The notes: generated from the letters alone by a model not told the origin. 64,000 nt of DNA from Altererythrobacter sp. H2 (GCF_035319885.1 NZ_CP141285.1:2294001-2358000); one strand, 5' to 3'. Counted from the stretch's first letter, positions 1 through 8,712 are shown. Made by a program: numbers and translations.

Positions 1-428
1 GCAGTCAGCGTATCGTGGTTGACCCCGAAGACGATGGTCTTCGACACACCGGTCGCCGGTGCCGAAATGATCACCCGCTTGGCCCCGGCGGAAAGATGCG
101 GCCGCGCCGCCTCGTCCGACTGGAAGAAGCCGGTGCATTCCATCACCAGATCGATGCCGTTTTCCTCGTGCGGCAACTTGCCCGGATCGCGCTCGGCCGT
201 GACCTGAATGCGCTTGCCGTTGACGACGATGTCGCTGCCATCGACCTCGATCTTACCCGGGAAACGGCCATGGGTGCTGTCAAAGCCGAACAGCAGCGCA
301 TTGGACTTCGTGTCCGACAGGTCGTTGATCGAAACGAGGTCCAGATCGTGGTCGGTCCGCTCCAGGATCGCGCGTGCTACCAGGCGCCCGATGCGCCCGA
401 ATCCGTTGATTGCAACCTTGGTCGCCAT
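1..428 (-). CDS. gap: Glyceraldehyde-3-phosphate dehydrogenase, type I (3' part cut by window edge)
   Basis: This is the N-terminal ~142 residues of GAPDH, the glycolytic enzyme that oxidises glyceraldehyde-3-phosphate to 1,3-bisphosphoglycerate with NAD(P). The start MATKVAINGFGRIGRLVARA is the family's Rossmann dinucleotide-binding motif, followed by the usual DLSDTKSNALLFGFDSTHGR stretch and an ECTGFF motif. The catalytic Cys and the C-terminal domain lie beyond position 1. It follows tkt on the same strand with a 15-base gap, the common tkt-gap glycolysis/pentose-phosphate arrangement, so the two are probably co-transcribed. Confidence 0.97.
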   Translation of the reverse strand, partial: MATKVAINGFGRIGRLVARAILERTDHDLDLVSINDLSDTKSNALLFGFDSTHGRFPGKIEVDGSDIVVNGKRIQVTAERDPGKLPHEENGIDLVMECTGFFQSDEAARPHLSAGAKRVIISAPATGVSKTIVFGVNHDTLT

Positions 429-443
429 GTCAAAGCTCCTCTG

Positions 444-2441
444 TCAGGAATTGAGTTTGTTCAGGATTTGCGGAACGATCGCGTCCGCGGTGAAACCGAA
501 TTTTTCAAACAGCACTTCTGCCGGAGCGGAGGCGCCGAAGCGGTCGATGCCGATGTTTATACCGTCCATGCCGGTATAGCGTTCCCAGCCATGGGTTACG
601 CCCGCTTCGATGGAGACCTTGAGGGCGTCAGCGGGAAGCAGGTCGGACCGGTAGCCTGCGTCCTGCGCCGCGAACAGTTCCATGCACGGCATCGACACGA
701 CATCCGCGCCAATGCCCTGCCCTTCGAGCGTGTCCGCCACGGCGCAGGCCAGTTCGACTTCCGAGCCGGTCGCCACCAGCACCACCTTGCGTGCGGCCTG
801 AGCGGCGCGCAGGCGATAGGCGCCGCGCGCAGAACGGTTGCCTGAAGCGGACCAGTTTTCGTCGCCCTCGCCGCGCATGGGCGCAAGGTTCTGGCGGGTC
901 AACGCGAGTACCGAGGGCGTTTCCGGCGTTTGTAGGGCCAGGGCCCAGCATTCCGCCGTCTCGATCGCATCGCACGGACGATAGACGTTGAGGTTGGGGA
1001 TCAGGCGCAGGCTCATCACCTGCTCGACCGGCTGGTGCGTCGGCCCGTCCTCGCCCAGCCCGATGCTGTCATGCGTCAGAACATAGACCACCCCGGCCTG
1101 CTGCAAGGCGGAGAGGCGGATGGCGTTGCGGCAATAGTCGCTGAAGATCAGGAAGGTGCCGCCATAGGGCACTACACCGCCGTGCAGCAGCATCCCGTTC
1201 ATCGCCGCCGCCATGCCGAATTCGCGGATGCCGTAATAGACATAGCGGCCGGAATAATCGCTCGCGCTGAACGGAGCAGTGGAAGGGGTCTTGGTGTTGT
1301 TCGAGCCGGTCAGGTCGGCCGAACCGCCGATCAGCTGCGGCAGCTTCTCGGTGAGCGGCCCGAGCGCCATCTCGGATGCCTTGCGGGTCGCCACCTTGGG
1401 CGGGTTCGCTGCGAGGCTGCGGATGTAGTCTTCGAGCGCAGGCGCAGCGGCATCCGCGACACCGGCAAGCTGGCTCTCGAATGCGGCGCGCCTGGGCGAG
1501 GCGGCCAGTCTGGCCTTCCAGTCGCCATGGGCGGCAGCGCCGCTCGTGCCGGTTGCCTGCCAGTCAGTCAGAATCTCCGCCGGCACCTCGAAGGGCGCGG
1601 CGCTCCAGCCCAGATACTCGCGGGCAGCGGCAATCTCGTCAGCGCCGAGCGGCGCACCGTGGACATTGTGGCCGCCCTGCTTGTTGGGCGCACCCTTGCC
1701 GATCACCGTGCGGCAGGCGACCAGCGAGGGACGATCATCCGCCATCGCTTCCTCGATCGCGCGAGCGATGTCAGCAAAGTCATGCCCGTCACACGCCGTA
1801 ACGTGCCAGCCGGTTGCGGCATAGCGCGCGGCAATGTCCTCGCTGGTGGAAAGGTCGGTGTCGCCGTCGATGGTGATGCGGTTATCGTCCCACAGCACGA
1901 TCATCCGGCCGAGCTTGAGGTGCCCGGCAAGACCGATCGCCTCGTGGTTCACGCCTTCCATCAGGCACCCGTCGCCAGCCACCACCCAGGTGCGGTGATC
2001 GACCAGATCGTCCCCGAACACGGCATTGAGATGGCGTTCGGCCATCGCCATACCGACCGCCATGGCCAGACCCTGACCCAGCGGGCCGGTGGTGCATTCG
2101 ACCCCGTCGAGCAGGAAGTTCTCCGGGTGGCCGGCGCACGGGCTGCCGAGCTGACGGAAATTGCGGATGTCGTCCATCGTCGGCCGGGCATAGCCGCTGA
2201 GGTGGAGCAGGCTGTAGACCAGCATCGAGCCGTGACCGGCACTCAGCACGAAGCGGTCCCGGTCTGCCCAGCCGGGCGCGGCGGGGTCAAACTTGAGATA
2301 TTTCGACCACAGCACGGTGGCCACATCGGCCATGCCCATGGGCATCCCCGGGTGCCCCGAATTGGCAGCCTGCACGGCATCCATCGACAGCGCCCGGATT
2401 GCATTGGCCATAGGGTTAAGACGGGCGGGATCGAGGCTCAT
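444..2441 (-). CDS. tkt: Transketolase
   Basis: A 665-aa thiamine-diphosphate enzyme that moves two-carbon ketol units between sugar phosphates (pentose phosphate and Calvin-type reactions). The N-terminal domain shows ANSGHPGMPMG and the ThDP motif GDGCLMEGVNHEA ending in the WDDNRITIDG metal-binding segment; the middle domain has GGSADLTGSN and the phosphate-binding histidine region THDSIGLGEDGPTHQPVEQ. Length matches the family (about 660). The ATG at 2441 (MSLDPARLNP) was chosen over upstream in-frame codons because the 40 extra residues are Arg/Ala-rich and match nothing in transketolases. It lies directly upstream of gap. Confidence 0.97.
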   Translation of the reverse strand: MSLDPARLNPMANAIRALSMDAVQAANSGHPGMPMGMADVATVLWSKYLKFDPAAPGWADRDRFVLSAGHGSMLVYSLLHLSGYARPTMDDIRNFRQLGSPCAGHPENFLLDGVECTTGPLGQGLAMAVGMAMAERHLNAVFGDDLVDHRTWVVAGDGCLMEGVNHEAIGLAGHLKLGRMIVLWDDNRITIDGDTDLSTSEDIAARYAATGWHVTACDGHDFADIARAIEEAMADDRPSLVACRTVIGKGAPNKQGGHNVHGAPLGADEIAAAREYLGWSAAPFEVPAEILTDWQATGTSGAAAHGDWKARLAASPRRAAFESQLAGVADAAAPALEDYIRSLAANPPKVATRKASEMALGPLTEKLPQLIGGSADLTGSNNTKTPSTAPFSASDYSGRYVYYGIREFGMAAAMNGMLLHGGVVPYGGTFLIFSDYCRNAIRLSALQQAGVVYVLTHDSIGLGEDGPTHQPVEQVMSLRLIPNLNVYRPCDAIETAECWALALQTPETPSVLALTRQNLAPMRGEGDENWSASGNRSARGAYRLRAAQAARKVVLVATGSEVELACAVADTLEGQGIGADVVSMPCMELFAAQDAGYRSDLLPADALKVSIEAGVTHGWERYTGMDGINIGIDRFGASAPAEVLFEKFGFTADAIVPQILNKLNS

Positions 2442-2626
2442 GCGGGTAGGCTCCTGCCGAAAGGCTCCGCGCGCGCGATTCGCACGGTTGGCGCGTCTCT
2501 TGCGGACCGGGCTGGCGAGGTCAACAGGCGCAGCGGCAAGCTTTTCCCCACCCCGCGACAAGCCAAGTTATCAACAGCCCGCCCCAAGCCTTTGCAGCAG
2601 CACACCAACTGGCTATTTCCGGTGCC

Positions 2627-2821
2627 ATGGACGAGGAGCGCATCGAAAACGCCGTAAAACGGATCGAGGCCGCCCTTGCGCGGATCGGGGCCGCGGCCGA
2701 TCAGGTCTCGCCGCAGCCGGCGTCCGTCTCCGCCTTGCTCGAAAAGCACGAGACATTGCGCGAAACCGTCTCCAACTCGCTGAAAGAGCTGGATGAATTG
2801 ATCGGGAAAATCGAGGCGTGA
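2627..2821 (+). CDS. Small coiled-coil protein upstream of zapA (ZauP-like)
   Basis: A 64-aa protein rich in Ala, Glu, Leu and Lys with heptad-like spacing (ENAVKRIEAALARIG near the start, LLEKHETLRETVSNSLKELD at the end), so almost entirely helical coiled coil. It overlaps the GTG start of zapA by 4 bases, implying translational coupling. In Caulobacter a small coiled-coil protein encoded just upstream of zapA, ZauP, interacts with ZapA at the Z-ring. Position, size and composition suggest this is the counterpart; direct homology was not tested. Confidence 0.75.
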   Translation: MDEERIENAVKRIEAALARIGAAADQVSPQPASVSALLEKHETLRETVSNSLKELDELIGKIEA

Positions 2822-3462
2822 GCGAGGTCCGTCTCTCGATAGGTGGCCGCAATTACACCATCGCATGCGCTGACGGGCAGGAAGATCACGTTGCCGGTCT
2901 CGGCGCGCTGGTCGATTCCAAGCTTGCCGAATTCGGGCCCAACCGCGCGCCGCAGGAAGCGCAGAATCTGCTTTTTGCCGCGCTCCTGATTGCCGAAGAC
3001 CTGCACCAGGCCCGCAGCACCGCCACCGCCCAGCAGGCCGAACTTGCTGCTGCGGTGCGCGAGCGCAATGTCGCGATGGGCCAGCATGACCAGCACAAGG
3101 CCCGTATCTCCGAGCTTGAAGTGGAGCTTTCGAACCTGCAGAGCGCCCAGCAGGCCTCTGCCCGCGAAAGCGACGACATCAAGGCCGAGCTGACCAGACT
3201 GCGAACCGAACTGGTCGATGCAGAGCAGGTCGAAGCCGAGCTGCGGTCCGGGTTGGCGGGGCTGGTCGAGGAACGGGACGCTCTCCAGCTGGAACTGGAC
3301 GAAGCCCTTGCGCGAGAGGCGGCAATGCCCGCCGCAGAGGGGCCATTTGCGCGCGTCGCCACGGCCGATCACGAAGCGGGCCTTGCCCCGGCGCTTGAGC
3401 GATTTGCCGAATTGCTCGAAAATTGTGCCGACAAGCTTGAGGGCAAGGTCCAGACTTCCTAA
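2818..3462 (+). CDS. zapA: Cell division protein ZapA with a long C-terminal coiled coil
   Basis: ZapA bundles FtsZ protofilaments at midcell. The N-terminal ~90 residues carry the ZapA domain (VRLSIGGRNYTIACADGQE followed by a helix with NLLFAALLIAEDL). The rest, to residue 214, is a predicted coiled coil (ELEVELSNLQSAQQAS, LRTELVDAEQVEAELRSGL) and a tail with ALERFAELLENCADKL. Typical ZapA is about 100 residues, so the extension doubles it. Translation starts at a GTG that overlaps the stop of the upstream small coiled-coil gene. A 6S RNA and the 5-FTHF cyclo-ligase gene follow, the conserved alphaproteobacterial order. Confidence 0.9.
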   Translation: MSEVRLSIGGRNYTIACADGQEDHVAGLGALVDSKLAEFGPNRAPQEAQNLLFAALLIAEDLHQARSTATAQQAELAAAVRERNVAMGQHDQHKARISELEVELSNLQSAQQASARESDDIKAELTRLRTELVDAEQVEAELRSGLAGLVEERDALQLELDEALAREAAMPAAEGPFARVATADHEAGLAPALERFAELLENCADKLEGKVQTS

Positions 3463-3471
3463 ATAGGGTGC

Positions 3472-3641
3472 GGCGGGACTGCCCGATACGAGCCGCATGA
3501 ATATCCCTGAGGCTATAAGCAATCCATGGGAGCTGTCCCTGTCTCAGTCCACTGGTTCGTCCGGAGGGTTGGGACATACGGTGCCCACCTGACGTCATGC
3601 GTCAGAGGATTTTCCGGCAAACGATCCATGGTGGTTCCGCC
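3472..3641 (+). ncRNA. ssrS: 6S RNA
   Basis: The 190-base gap between zapA and the 5-FTHF cyclo-ligase gene is where 6S RNA lies in many proteobacteria. A closing stem is visible: GGCGGGACTGCC at 3472-3483 pairs, with a few G-U pairs, with GGTGGTTCCGCC at 3630-3641. This delimits a 170-nt RNA, the expected size. 6S RNA mimics an open promoter and sequesters sigma70-RNA polymerase in stationary phase. Ends are inferred from the stem; no covariance model was run. Confidence 0.8.
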
Positions 3642-3656
3642 ACTCGCGCTAAGGAT

Positions 3657-4232
3657 ATGATGCAAAGCAAGGCCGCCTTGAGGAAGCATCTGCGGGCTGA
3701 ACGCCTGGCGCACGTCGCCGCGATCCCCGAAACGACGCTGGGCCTGCTGTTTCGCCATCCCCCTGCCCCGCTTCTTCGCCACATCCCCGCAGGCAGCACG
3801 ATCGGTCTTTACCGCGCGATGCCGGGCGAAGCGCCTGCTGCACGCTATGCTGCTTTCTTTGCCGAGCGCGGCCACGCGATTGCCCTGCCCCGCTTCGCGG
3901 GGGCGGCAGCGCCGATGGAATTTGCCCGGCACACCGATCCCTTTGATGAAGCAGACCTGCAACCCGGGCCATACGGCCTGCTCCAGCCACCGCCGGACGC
4001 GGACGTGCTGGTGCCCGATGTGCTGTTTGCCCCGCTGGTCGGCTTCACGGCTGACTGTCACCGCCTTGGCCAGGGCGGCGGACACTATGATCGCTGGCTG
4101 GCAGAGCACCCCGGCACGGTGGCCATCGGACTGGGATGGGACTGCCAGCTCTGTGCCGAATTGCCGGTCGAACCCCATGACATGCCGCTTGCCGCGGTGG
4201 TCACCCCTACCCGCCTGTTCGGAGAGCTCTGA
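3657..4232 (+). CDS. 5-formyltetrahydrofolate cyclo-ligase
   Basis: A 191-aa enzyme that converts 5-formyl-THF to 5,10-methenyl-THF using ATP. Visible family features are the N-terminal MQSKAALRKHLRAER basic helix, the substrate and ATP site VPDVLFAPLVGFTADCHRLGQGGGHYDRWL, and the late IGLGWDCQLCAELPVEPHDM segment. The start was set at the paired ATG ATG at 3657/3660, just after AAGGA; the longer upstream reading would run into the 6S RNA. The next gene's ATG overlaps this stop (TGATG). Usually called fau or ygfA. Confidence 0.93.
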   Translation: MMQSKAALRKHLRAERLAHVAAIPETTLGLLFRHPPAPLLRHIPAGSTIGLYRAMPGEAPAARYAAFFAERGHAIALPRFAGAAAPMEFARHTDPFDEADLQPGPYGLLQPPPDADVLVPDVLFAPLVGFTADCHRLGQGGGHYDRWLAEHPGTVAIGLGWDCQLCAELPVEPHDMPLAAVVTPTRLFGEL

Positions 4233-4447
4233 TGCGTGATCAACCCACCTGGCGCATTCCGGTCGGCCTGCTCGGCCTGCTCGTCGCGCTGACTGCCTAT
4301 GGCCTGATCATCGCACGCTATGTGCCTGAACTGATCGGCACCTGGCCGGGCCTCGCCCAGGCCCCGGTCTATCTGGTGCTGGGCCTGATCTGGCTGCTGC
4401 CCCTGCGCCGCTTCCTGATCTGGATGGAAACCGGCCGCACCCGGTAG
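4232..4447 (+). CDS. DUF2842 family small membrane protein
   Basis: A 71-aa protein with two hydrophobic segments (about residues 9-30 and 42-60) separated by VPELIGTWPGLAQAP, ending in RRFLIWMETGRTR. The two-TM layout and the W-x2-P ending match the DUF2842 family of alphaproteobacterial inner-membrane proteins of unknown function, commonly found after the 5-FTHF cyclo-ligase gene. Its ATG overlaps the preceding stop by one base, so the two genes are translationally coupled. Confidence 0.8.
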   Translation: MRDQPTWRIPVGLLGLLVALTAYGLIIARYVPELIGTWPGLAQAPVYLVLGLIWLLPLRRFLIWMETGRTR

Positions 4448-4502
4448 CGCTGTTGCCCGCAGGGCCGCTGGGGGTTAGCCTGCCTGACAAAGGGGCAGGA
4501 CG

Positions 4503-5579
4503 ATGGCGAAACGGATTGGACTGGCACTGCTCGCCCTGATCGGGCTGCTGGCGCTGGTTGCCTTGCTGGCTCAGCGCCAGATCGGCGAATGGCTGTTCGA
4601 GCGGGCGGTCAATTCGACCGTCGGGGTCGACAGGAGTTCGGATCTTCCGGACGGGCTCCACGCCTATATCTGCGGCAGCGGCTCGCCCATGCCCGACGCC
4701 GACCGCGCCGGTCCGTGTATTGCCGTGCTGGCCGGCGAGCGGGGCTTCGTGTTCGACGCCGGTTCCGGCTCGATCCGCAAGCTCGGGCGGATGGGCTTCC
4801 CGATGGACCGGCTCGATGCCGCCTTCCTGACCCACCTCCATTCCGACCACTTCGACGGTCTGGGCGAGCTGATGCTCCAGGCATGGATGGCGGGCGGGCG
4901 CGGCTCGCCGCTGCCGATCTACGGACCGGAAGGGACCGAGCGCGTCGTCGCGGGGTTTGTGGAGGCCTATACCATCGACCGGGGGTTCCGCATCGCCCAC
5001 CATGGCGAGGCCGTGGCGCGCCCGGGCGGGTTCGGCGGAGAAGCGCGGACGATCAGACTGGCTGGCTCCGGCAGGCGCGGAACGGTCGTCTACGAGGGCG
5101 ACGGCGTGACCATTCGCACCTTGCCCGTGGATCATGCACCGGTTGACCGGGCTGTCGCTTACCGGATCGATTATGGCGGCCGCAGCCTGGTCATCAGCGG
5201 CGATACCGTGCGATCACCTCAGCTGGCCCGCTTTGCGCGGGGCGCCGATGTTCTCTTTCACGAGGCGCTCAATCCCGGGATGGTCGGCCGGATCGGCGAA
5301 CAGCTGGCTGAAAGAGGCGATGCCGACGGAGCCAAGATCATGGCCGATATTCCCGATTACCACACATCGCCCGAAGATGCGGCGCGGGTGGCCCGCGATG
5401 CGGGGGTTCGGCACCTGGTTCTTTATCACCTGGTGCCGGCCCCACCGGTCAAGCTGATGGAACGGGTGTTCCTGGGGGAAGCGACCAAGCGGTTCGATGC
5501 GATCGACATCGCTTATGACGGGATGCGCGTCAGCCTGCCTGCTGGCACGCGGGACATTGCGCTTTCCGATCAGCTGTAA
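4503..5579 (+). CDS. Metallo-beta-lactamase fold hydrolase, membrane-anchored or exported
   Basis: A 358-aa protein beginning with one hydrophobic segment (residues 6-24, LALLALIGLLALVALLA), so a membrane anchor or uncleaved signal. The MBL-fold metal site is clear: FLTHLHSDHFDG (HxHxDH) near residue 115, VDHAPVDRAVAYR (second His), ISGDT (bridging Asp), and a C-terminal LYHLVP histidine. The order is that of the RNase Z/arylsulfatase-like MBL branch. The substrate is unknown. Upstream AGGGGCAGGACG provides a Shine-Dalgarno-like sequence before the ATG. Confidence 0.85.
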   Translation: MAKRIGLALLALIGLLALVALLAQRQIGEWLFERAVNSTVGVDRSSDLPDGLHAYICGSGSPMPDADRAGPCIAVLAGERGFVFDAGSGSIRKLGRMGFPMDRLDAAFLTHLHSDHFDGLGELMLQAWMAGGRGSPLPIYGPEGTERVVAGFVEAYTIDRGFRIAHHGEAVARPGGFGGEARTIRLAGSGRRGTVVYEGDGVTIRTLPVDHAPVDRAVAYRIDYGGRSLVISGDTVRSPQLARFARGADVLFHEALNPGMVGRIGEQLAERGDADGAKIMADIPDYHTSPEDAARVARDAGVRHLVLYHLVPAPPVKLMERVFLGEATKRFDAIDIAYDGMRVSLPAGTRDIALSDQL

Positions 5580-5595
5580 CGGTGCAGTTCCCAAG

Positions 5596-5672
<77 letters not shown>

Positions 5673-5883
5673 ATGAAAACTTGGCTTCAAGGGGGGCGAA
5701 GCGCCGCTTGGGAGCGCCGCCACTAAGGCAGGTGTGCAGGGCTGTCAATGGCCCGCCTGCGCAATTTTCGAACACATTTTCCAGGGCCCTGACCGGCCGC
5801 CCGGCAACCGCGCATTAACCTTATTTTCGCCTCTGCCTGTCACACAGCCTGCGATAGCCAGCCATGGTTGTGACGGGGGCGAC

Positions 5884-6330
5884 ATGAAGAAAATCCTGCT
5901 GACTCTGGTGGCGGCATCGCTCGCCGCCGGTGCAACCGCCGCGCAGCCAGGCGTGGAAATTTCGCGCGCCGTGTTCATCGAGCGCAAGGCAGCAGTGGCA
6001 CCGGGGCGGATGGCGCTGTCACTCGAACCGGCGACCACGCTCAAGCGCGGCGACGTCGTTGTCCTGATGCTCGAATGGACCGCACCGGGAAGGCCGGATG
6101 CCTTCGTCGTGTCGAGCCGGGTCCCGCGCGACCTCGCGTTCCGGCGCAGCGGCGGCATGAACCCGCAGGTTTCAACCGACGGCGGAAAAAGCTGGGGCGA
6201 ACTCGGAACGCTGCGGATCGGCCAGCGCAAGGCCACGCCGGAAGATGTGACCCACCTGCGCTGGCACGTCAGCGATACCGAGGCCGCGCTGGGCCGCGGC
6301 ACCATGACCTACAGCGCGATCGTGCGCTGA
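5884..6330 (+). CDS. Predicted exported protein of unknown function
   Basis: A 148-aa protein with a classical signal peptide: MKKILLTLVAASLAAGATAA followed by Q, with an AxA-type cleavage site near residue 20. The mature part is beta-rich (DVVVLMLEWTAPGRPDAFVV, RAVFIERK) and contains TDGGKSWGELGTL, which looks like a BNR/sialidase-type repeat turn. The ATG at 5884 was chosen because the signal peptide starts there. It converges with the E2 gene, with only 4 bases between stops. I do not recognise a named family. Confidence 0.75.
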   Translation: MKKILLTLVAASLAAGATAAQPGVEISRAVFIERKAAVAPGRMALSLEPATTLKRGDVVVLMLEWTAPGRPDAFVVSSRVPRDLAFRRSGGMNPQVSTDGGKSWGELGTLRIGQRKATPEDVTHLRWHVSDTEAALGRGTMTYSAIVR

Positions 6331-6334
6331 ACCT

Positions 6335-7639
6335 CTAGTCCGCCAGCAGCAACACCGGCGCTTCGATCAGGCGCTTCACTTCCTGCACAAAGCTCGCGGC
6401 ATCGTGGCCATCGACCACGCGGTGGTCACAGCTGATGGAAATGTTCATCAGCTTGCGCTTCTCGATCCGCTCGCCGCCCATACCGTCGGGCACGAACATG
6501 GGGCGTTCAATGATTCTGTTGGGTCCGATGATCGCCACCTCAGGGCGGTTGATGACCGGCGTGGTCGCCACCCCGCCCAGTGGCCCGAGCGAGGTAATCG
6601 TCAGGGTCGAACCGCTCAGCTCCTCGCTGGTCGCCTTGCCGCTGCGCGCGGCCTCGGCCAGGCGGCCAATCTCGTTGGCCAGCTGCCACAGGTTGCGGGC
6701 CTGCGCGTCGCGGATGACGGGCACCATCAGCCCGCCGCCGGTCTGCGCCGCCATGCCCAGGTGCACGGCGCCATAGCGGGTGACCACGCCCGCCTCGTCA
6801 TCATAACGGGCATTGATCATCGGAAATTTCGGCACGGCCTTGCAGATCGCGGCGATCAGCAGCGGCAGCATCGTCAGTTTCGCCTTACCCCCGCGCGAAT
6901 CGTTGAGCTGGGCACGCAGCCGCTCCAGCTCGGTCACATCGCATTCCTCGACATAGGAGAAGTGCGGGATGTTGCGTTTGGCCTCGGCCATGTTCTGGGC
7001 GATGCGCTTGCGCAGGCCGATCACGCGGATTTGCTCGTCCGCCCGGGCCTTGCCCGAAGGGGCGAACCCGCCGCCGGCATTGTAGGCGAGGAAGGCGTCG
7101 AGATCGGCGTGGCGCACGCGGCCATCTTCGGCCGGTTTCACTTCGGCCAGGTCAATCCCCAGGTTGCGCGCGCGCTGGCGCACGGCCGGGGTGGCGAGGA
7201 CTTTCTTGCCAAGTCCGGTGGTATCGGGGGCCGTCGAGGCGGGTTGCGCTTCGGGCTCCGTCCGGGGCGTTTCAGTCGCACGAGGTGTCTCGACTTCGCT
7301 CGACACGACCGGGTCCTGCGAGGGCACGTTCATTACGTCCTCCGCATCGGGCGTCTCTGCCTCGATCCGCTCTGCTACGTTGTCCGCAGCCTCTTCTCCC
7401 TCGACCTCGATCACCACCAGGGCCGAGCCGATCGCGACCATGTCGCCAACCTCGCCCGCCACTTCCAGCACAGTGCCGGTAACGGGGCTTTCCAGCGGCA
7501 CGGTGGCCTTGTCCGTCATCATGTCGACGAACTCCTGGTCTTCCTCGATCCGGTCACCCGGCTTGACGTGCCAGGCCACGATTTCGGCCTCGGCGATGCC
7601 TTCGCCGATGTCGGGCATGTTGAAGATGAATTTCGCCAT
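6335..7639 (-). CDS. bkdB: Dihydrolipoamide acyltransferase (E2) of branched-chain 2-oxoacid dehydrogenase
   Basis: A 434-aa E2 core subunit that transfers acyl groups from lipoate to CoA. Domains in order: lipoyl domain (residues 1-80, with TDKATVPLESPVTGTV, the Lys being lipoylated), a variable Pro/Glu/Thr linker, a peripheral-subunit-binding domain (ATPAVRQRARNLGIDLAEV), and the catalytic acyltransferase domain ending in SCDHRVVDGHDAASF with the catalytic His and Asp. It starts 5 bases after the E1beta stop and is the last gene of the E1alpha-E1beta-E2 operon. A short palindromic repeat is embedded in the linker (7285-7306). No E3 gene is next to it. Confidence 0.92.
   Translation of the reverse strand: MAKFIFNMPDIGEGIAEAEIVAWHVKPGDRIEEDQEFVDMMTDKATVPLESPVTGTVLEVAGEVGDMVAIGSALVVIEVEGEEAADNVAERIEAETPDAEDVMNVPSQDPVVSSEVETPRATETPRTEPEAQPASTAPDTTGLGKKVLATPAVRQRARNLGIDLAEVKPAEDGRVRHADLDAFLAYNAGGGFAPSGKARADEQIRVIGLRKRIAQNMAEAKRNIPHFSYVEECDVTELERLRAQLNDSRGGKAKLTMLPLLIAAICKAVPKFPMINARYDDEAGVVTRYGAVHLGMAAQTGGGLMVPVIRDAQARNLWQLANEIGRLAEAARSGKATSEELSGSTLTITSLGPLGGVATTPVINRPEVAIIGPNRIIERPMFVPDGMGGERIEKRKLMNISISCDHRVVDGHDAASFVQEVKRLIEAPVLLLAD
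7285..7306. repeat. REP-like palindrome inside the E2 interdomain linker
   Basis: An imperfect palindrome, GTGTCTCGAC then TTCG then CTCGACAC, lies in frame in the E2 coding sequence between the lipoyl and subunit-binding domains. It resembles the short dispersed palindromes common in sphingomonad genomes and encodes VVSSEVETPR of the linker. Only one copy is in this window, so its repeat status is inferred. Confidence 0.5.
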
Positions 7640-7644
7640 GGCGG

Positions 7645-8712
7645 TCAGTCCTTGAGGAGCTTGTCGATGGCCTCGCCGATGCGGATCGGGCCGGGGAAAT
7701 AGGCCCATTCGAGGCTGTGGGGATAGGGCGTGTCGAAGCCGGTGACGCGTTCGACCGGGGCTTCGAGATGGTAGAAACACCGCTCCGTCACCAGCGCGGA
7801 AAGCTCTGCCCCGAAGCCGGACGTGCGGGTCGCCTCGTGCACGATCAGGCAGCGTCCGGTACGTTCGACCGATTGCTCGATCGCTTCGATGTCGAGCGGC
7901 ACCAGCGTCCGCAGGTCAAGAATATGGGCGTCGACGCCCTTGGCCGCGCAGACCGCTTCAGCCACGTGCACCATGGTGCCATAGGCCAGCACGGTCAGCG
8001 CATCGCCTTCGGTTACCGTGCGCGCCTTGCCCAGCGGCACTCGGTAATGCCCTTCCGGCACCACGCTGTCCTTGTGCCGCTTCCACGGCTCGACCGGCTT
8101 GTCATAGTAGCCGGTGAACGGCCCGTTGTAGATCCGCTTGGGTTCGAAGAAGATCACCGGATCGTTGTCCTCGATCGCGGAAATCAGCAGGCCCTTGGCA
8201 TCGTAGGGGTTGGAGGGGATGACCGTCTTGAGACCCGAAACATGGGTGAAGATCGCCTCCGGGCTCTGGCTGTGAGTCTGCCCGCCGAAGATGCCGCCGC
8301 CGAACGGGCTGCGCACGGTCAGGGGGGCAATATAGTCGCAGGCCGAGCGGTAACGCAGCCTGGCCGCTTCGGAAATCAGCTGGTCCAGCCCGGGGTAGAT
8401 ATAGTCGGCGAACTGGATTTCCGGCACCGGGCGCAGGCCATAGGCCCCCATCCCCACCGCCACGCCAATGATCCCGCATTCGGAAATGGGGGTATCGAAC
8501 ACGCGCGTCTTGCCGTGCTTCGCCTGCAATCCGGCCGTGGCGCGGAACACGCCGCCAAAGTAGCCGACATCCTCACCCATGACGACCACATCAGGGTCAC
8601 GCGCGAGCATGATGTCGAGGGCCTCGTTGATTGCCTCGATCATGTTGAGGCGGCGCTCGGCCTCTGCCGGTGCGGCGGTATCCGGCGCCTGGGCTTCGGG
8701 GGCAGTGCTCAC
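7645..8712 (-). CDS. bkdA2: Branched-chain 2-oxoacid dehydrogenase E1 beta subunit
   Basis: A 355-aa beta subunit of the heterotetrameric ThDP-dependent E1. Typical landmarks are NMIEAINEALDIMLARDPDV, VMGEDVGYFGGVFRATAGL with the ThDP-activating Glu, DTPISECGIIGVAVGMGAYG, QFADYIYPGLDQLISEAA and the C-terminal LIVHEATRTSGFGAEL. The start is a GTG (VSTAPEAQ) overlapping the E1alpha stop by 4 bases; longer readings only run antisense or out of frame through E1alpha. The YFGGVFRAT and FFEPKRIYNGP features favour the branched-chain over the pyruvate type. Confidence 0.92.
   Translation of the reverse strand: MSTAPEAQAPDTAAPAEAERRLNMIEAINEALDIMLARDPDVVVMGEDVGYFGGVFRATAGLQAKHGKTRVFDTPISECGIIGVAVGMGAYGLRPVPEIQFADYIYPGLDQLISEAARLRYRSACDYIAPLTVRSPFGGGIFGGQTHSQSPEAIFTHVSGLKTVIPSNPYDAKGLLISAIEDNDPVIFFEPKRIYNGPFTGYYDKPVEPWKRHKDSVVPEGHYRVPLGKARTVTEGDALTVLAYGTMVHVAEAVCAAKGVDAHILDLRTLVPLDIEAIEQSVERTGRCLIVHEATRTSGFGAELSALVTERCFYHLEAPVERVTGFDTPYPHSLEWAYFPGPIRIGEAIDKLLKD

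Noticed and set aside
1035-2657. A 540-codon plus-strand frame opposite tkt
   Set aside because: Antisense to transketolase; low-complexity composition and no recognisable motif.
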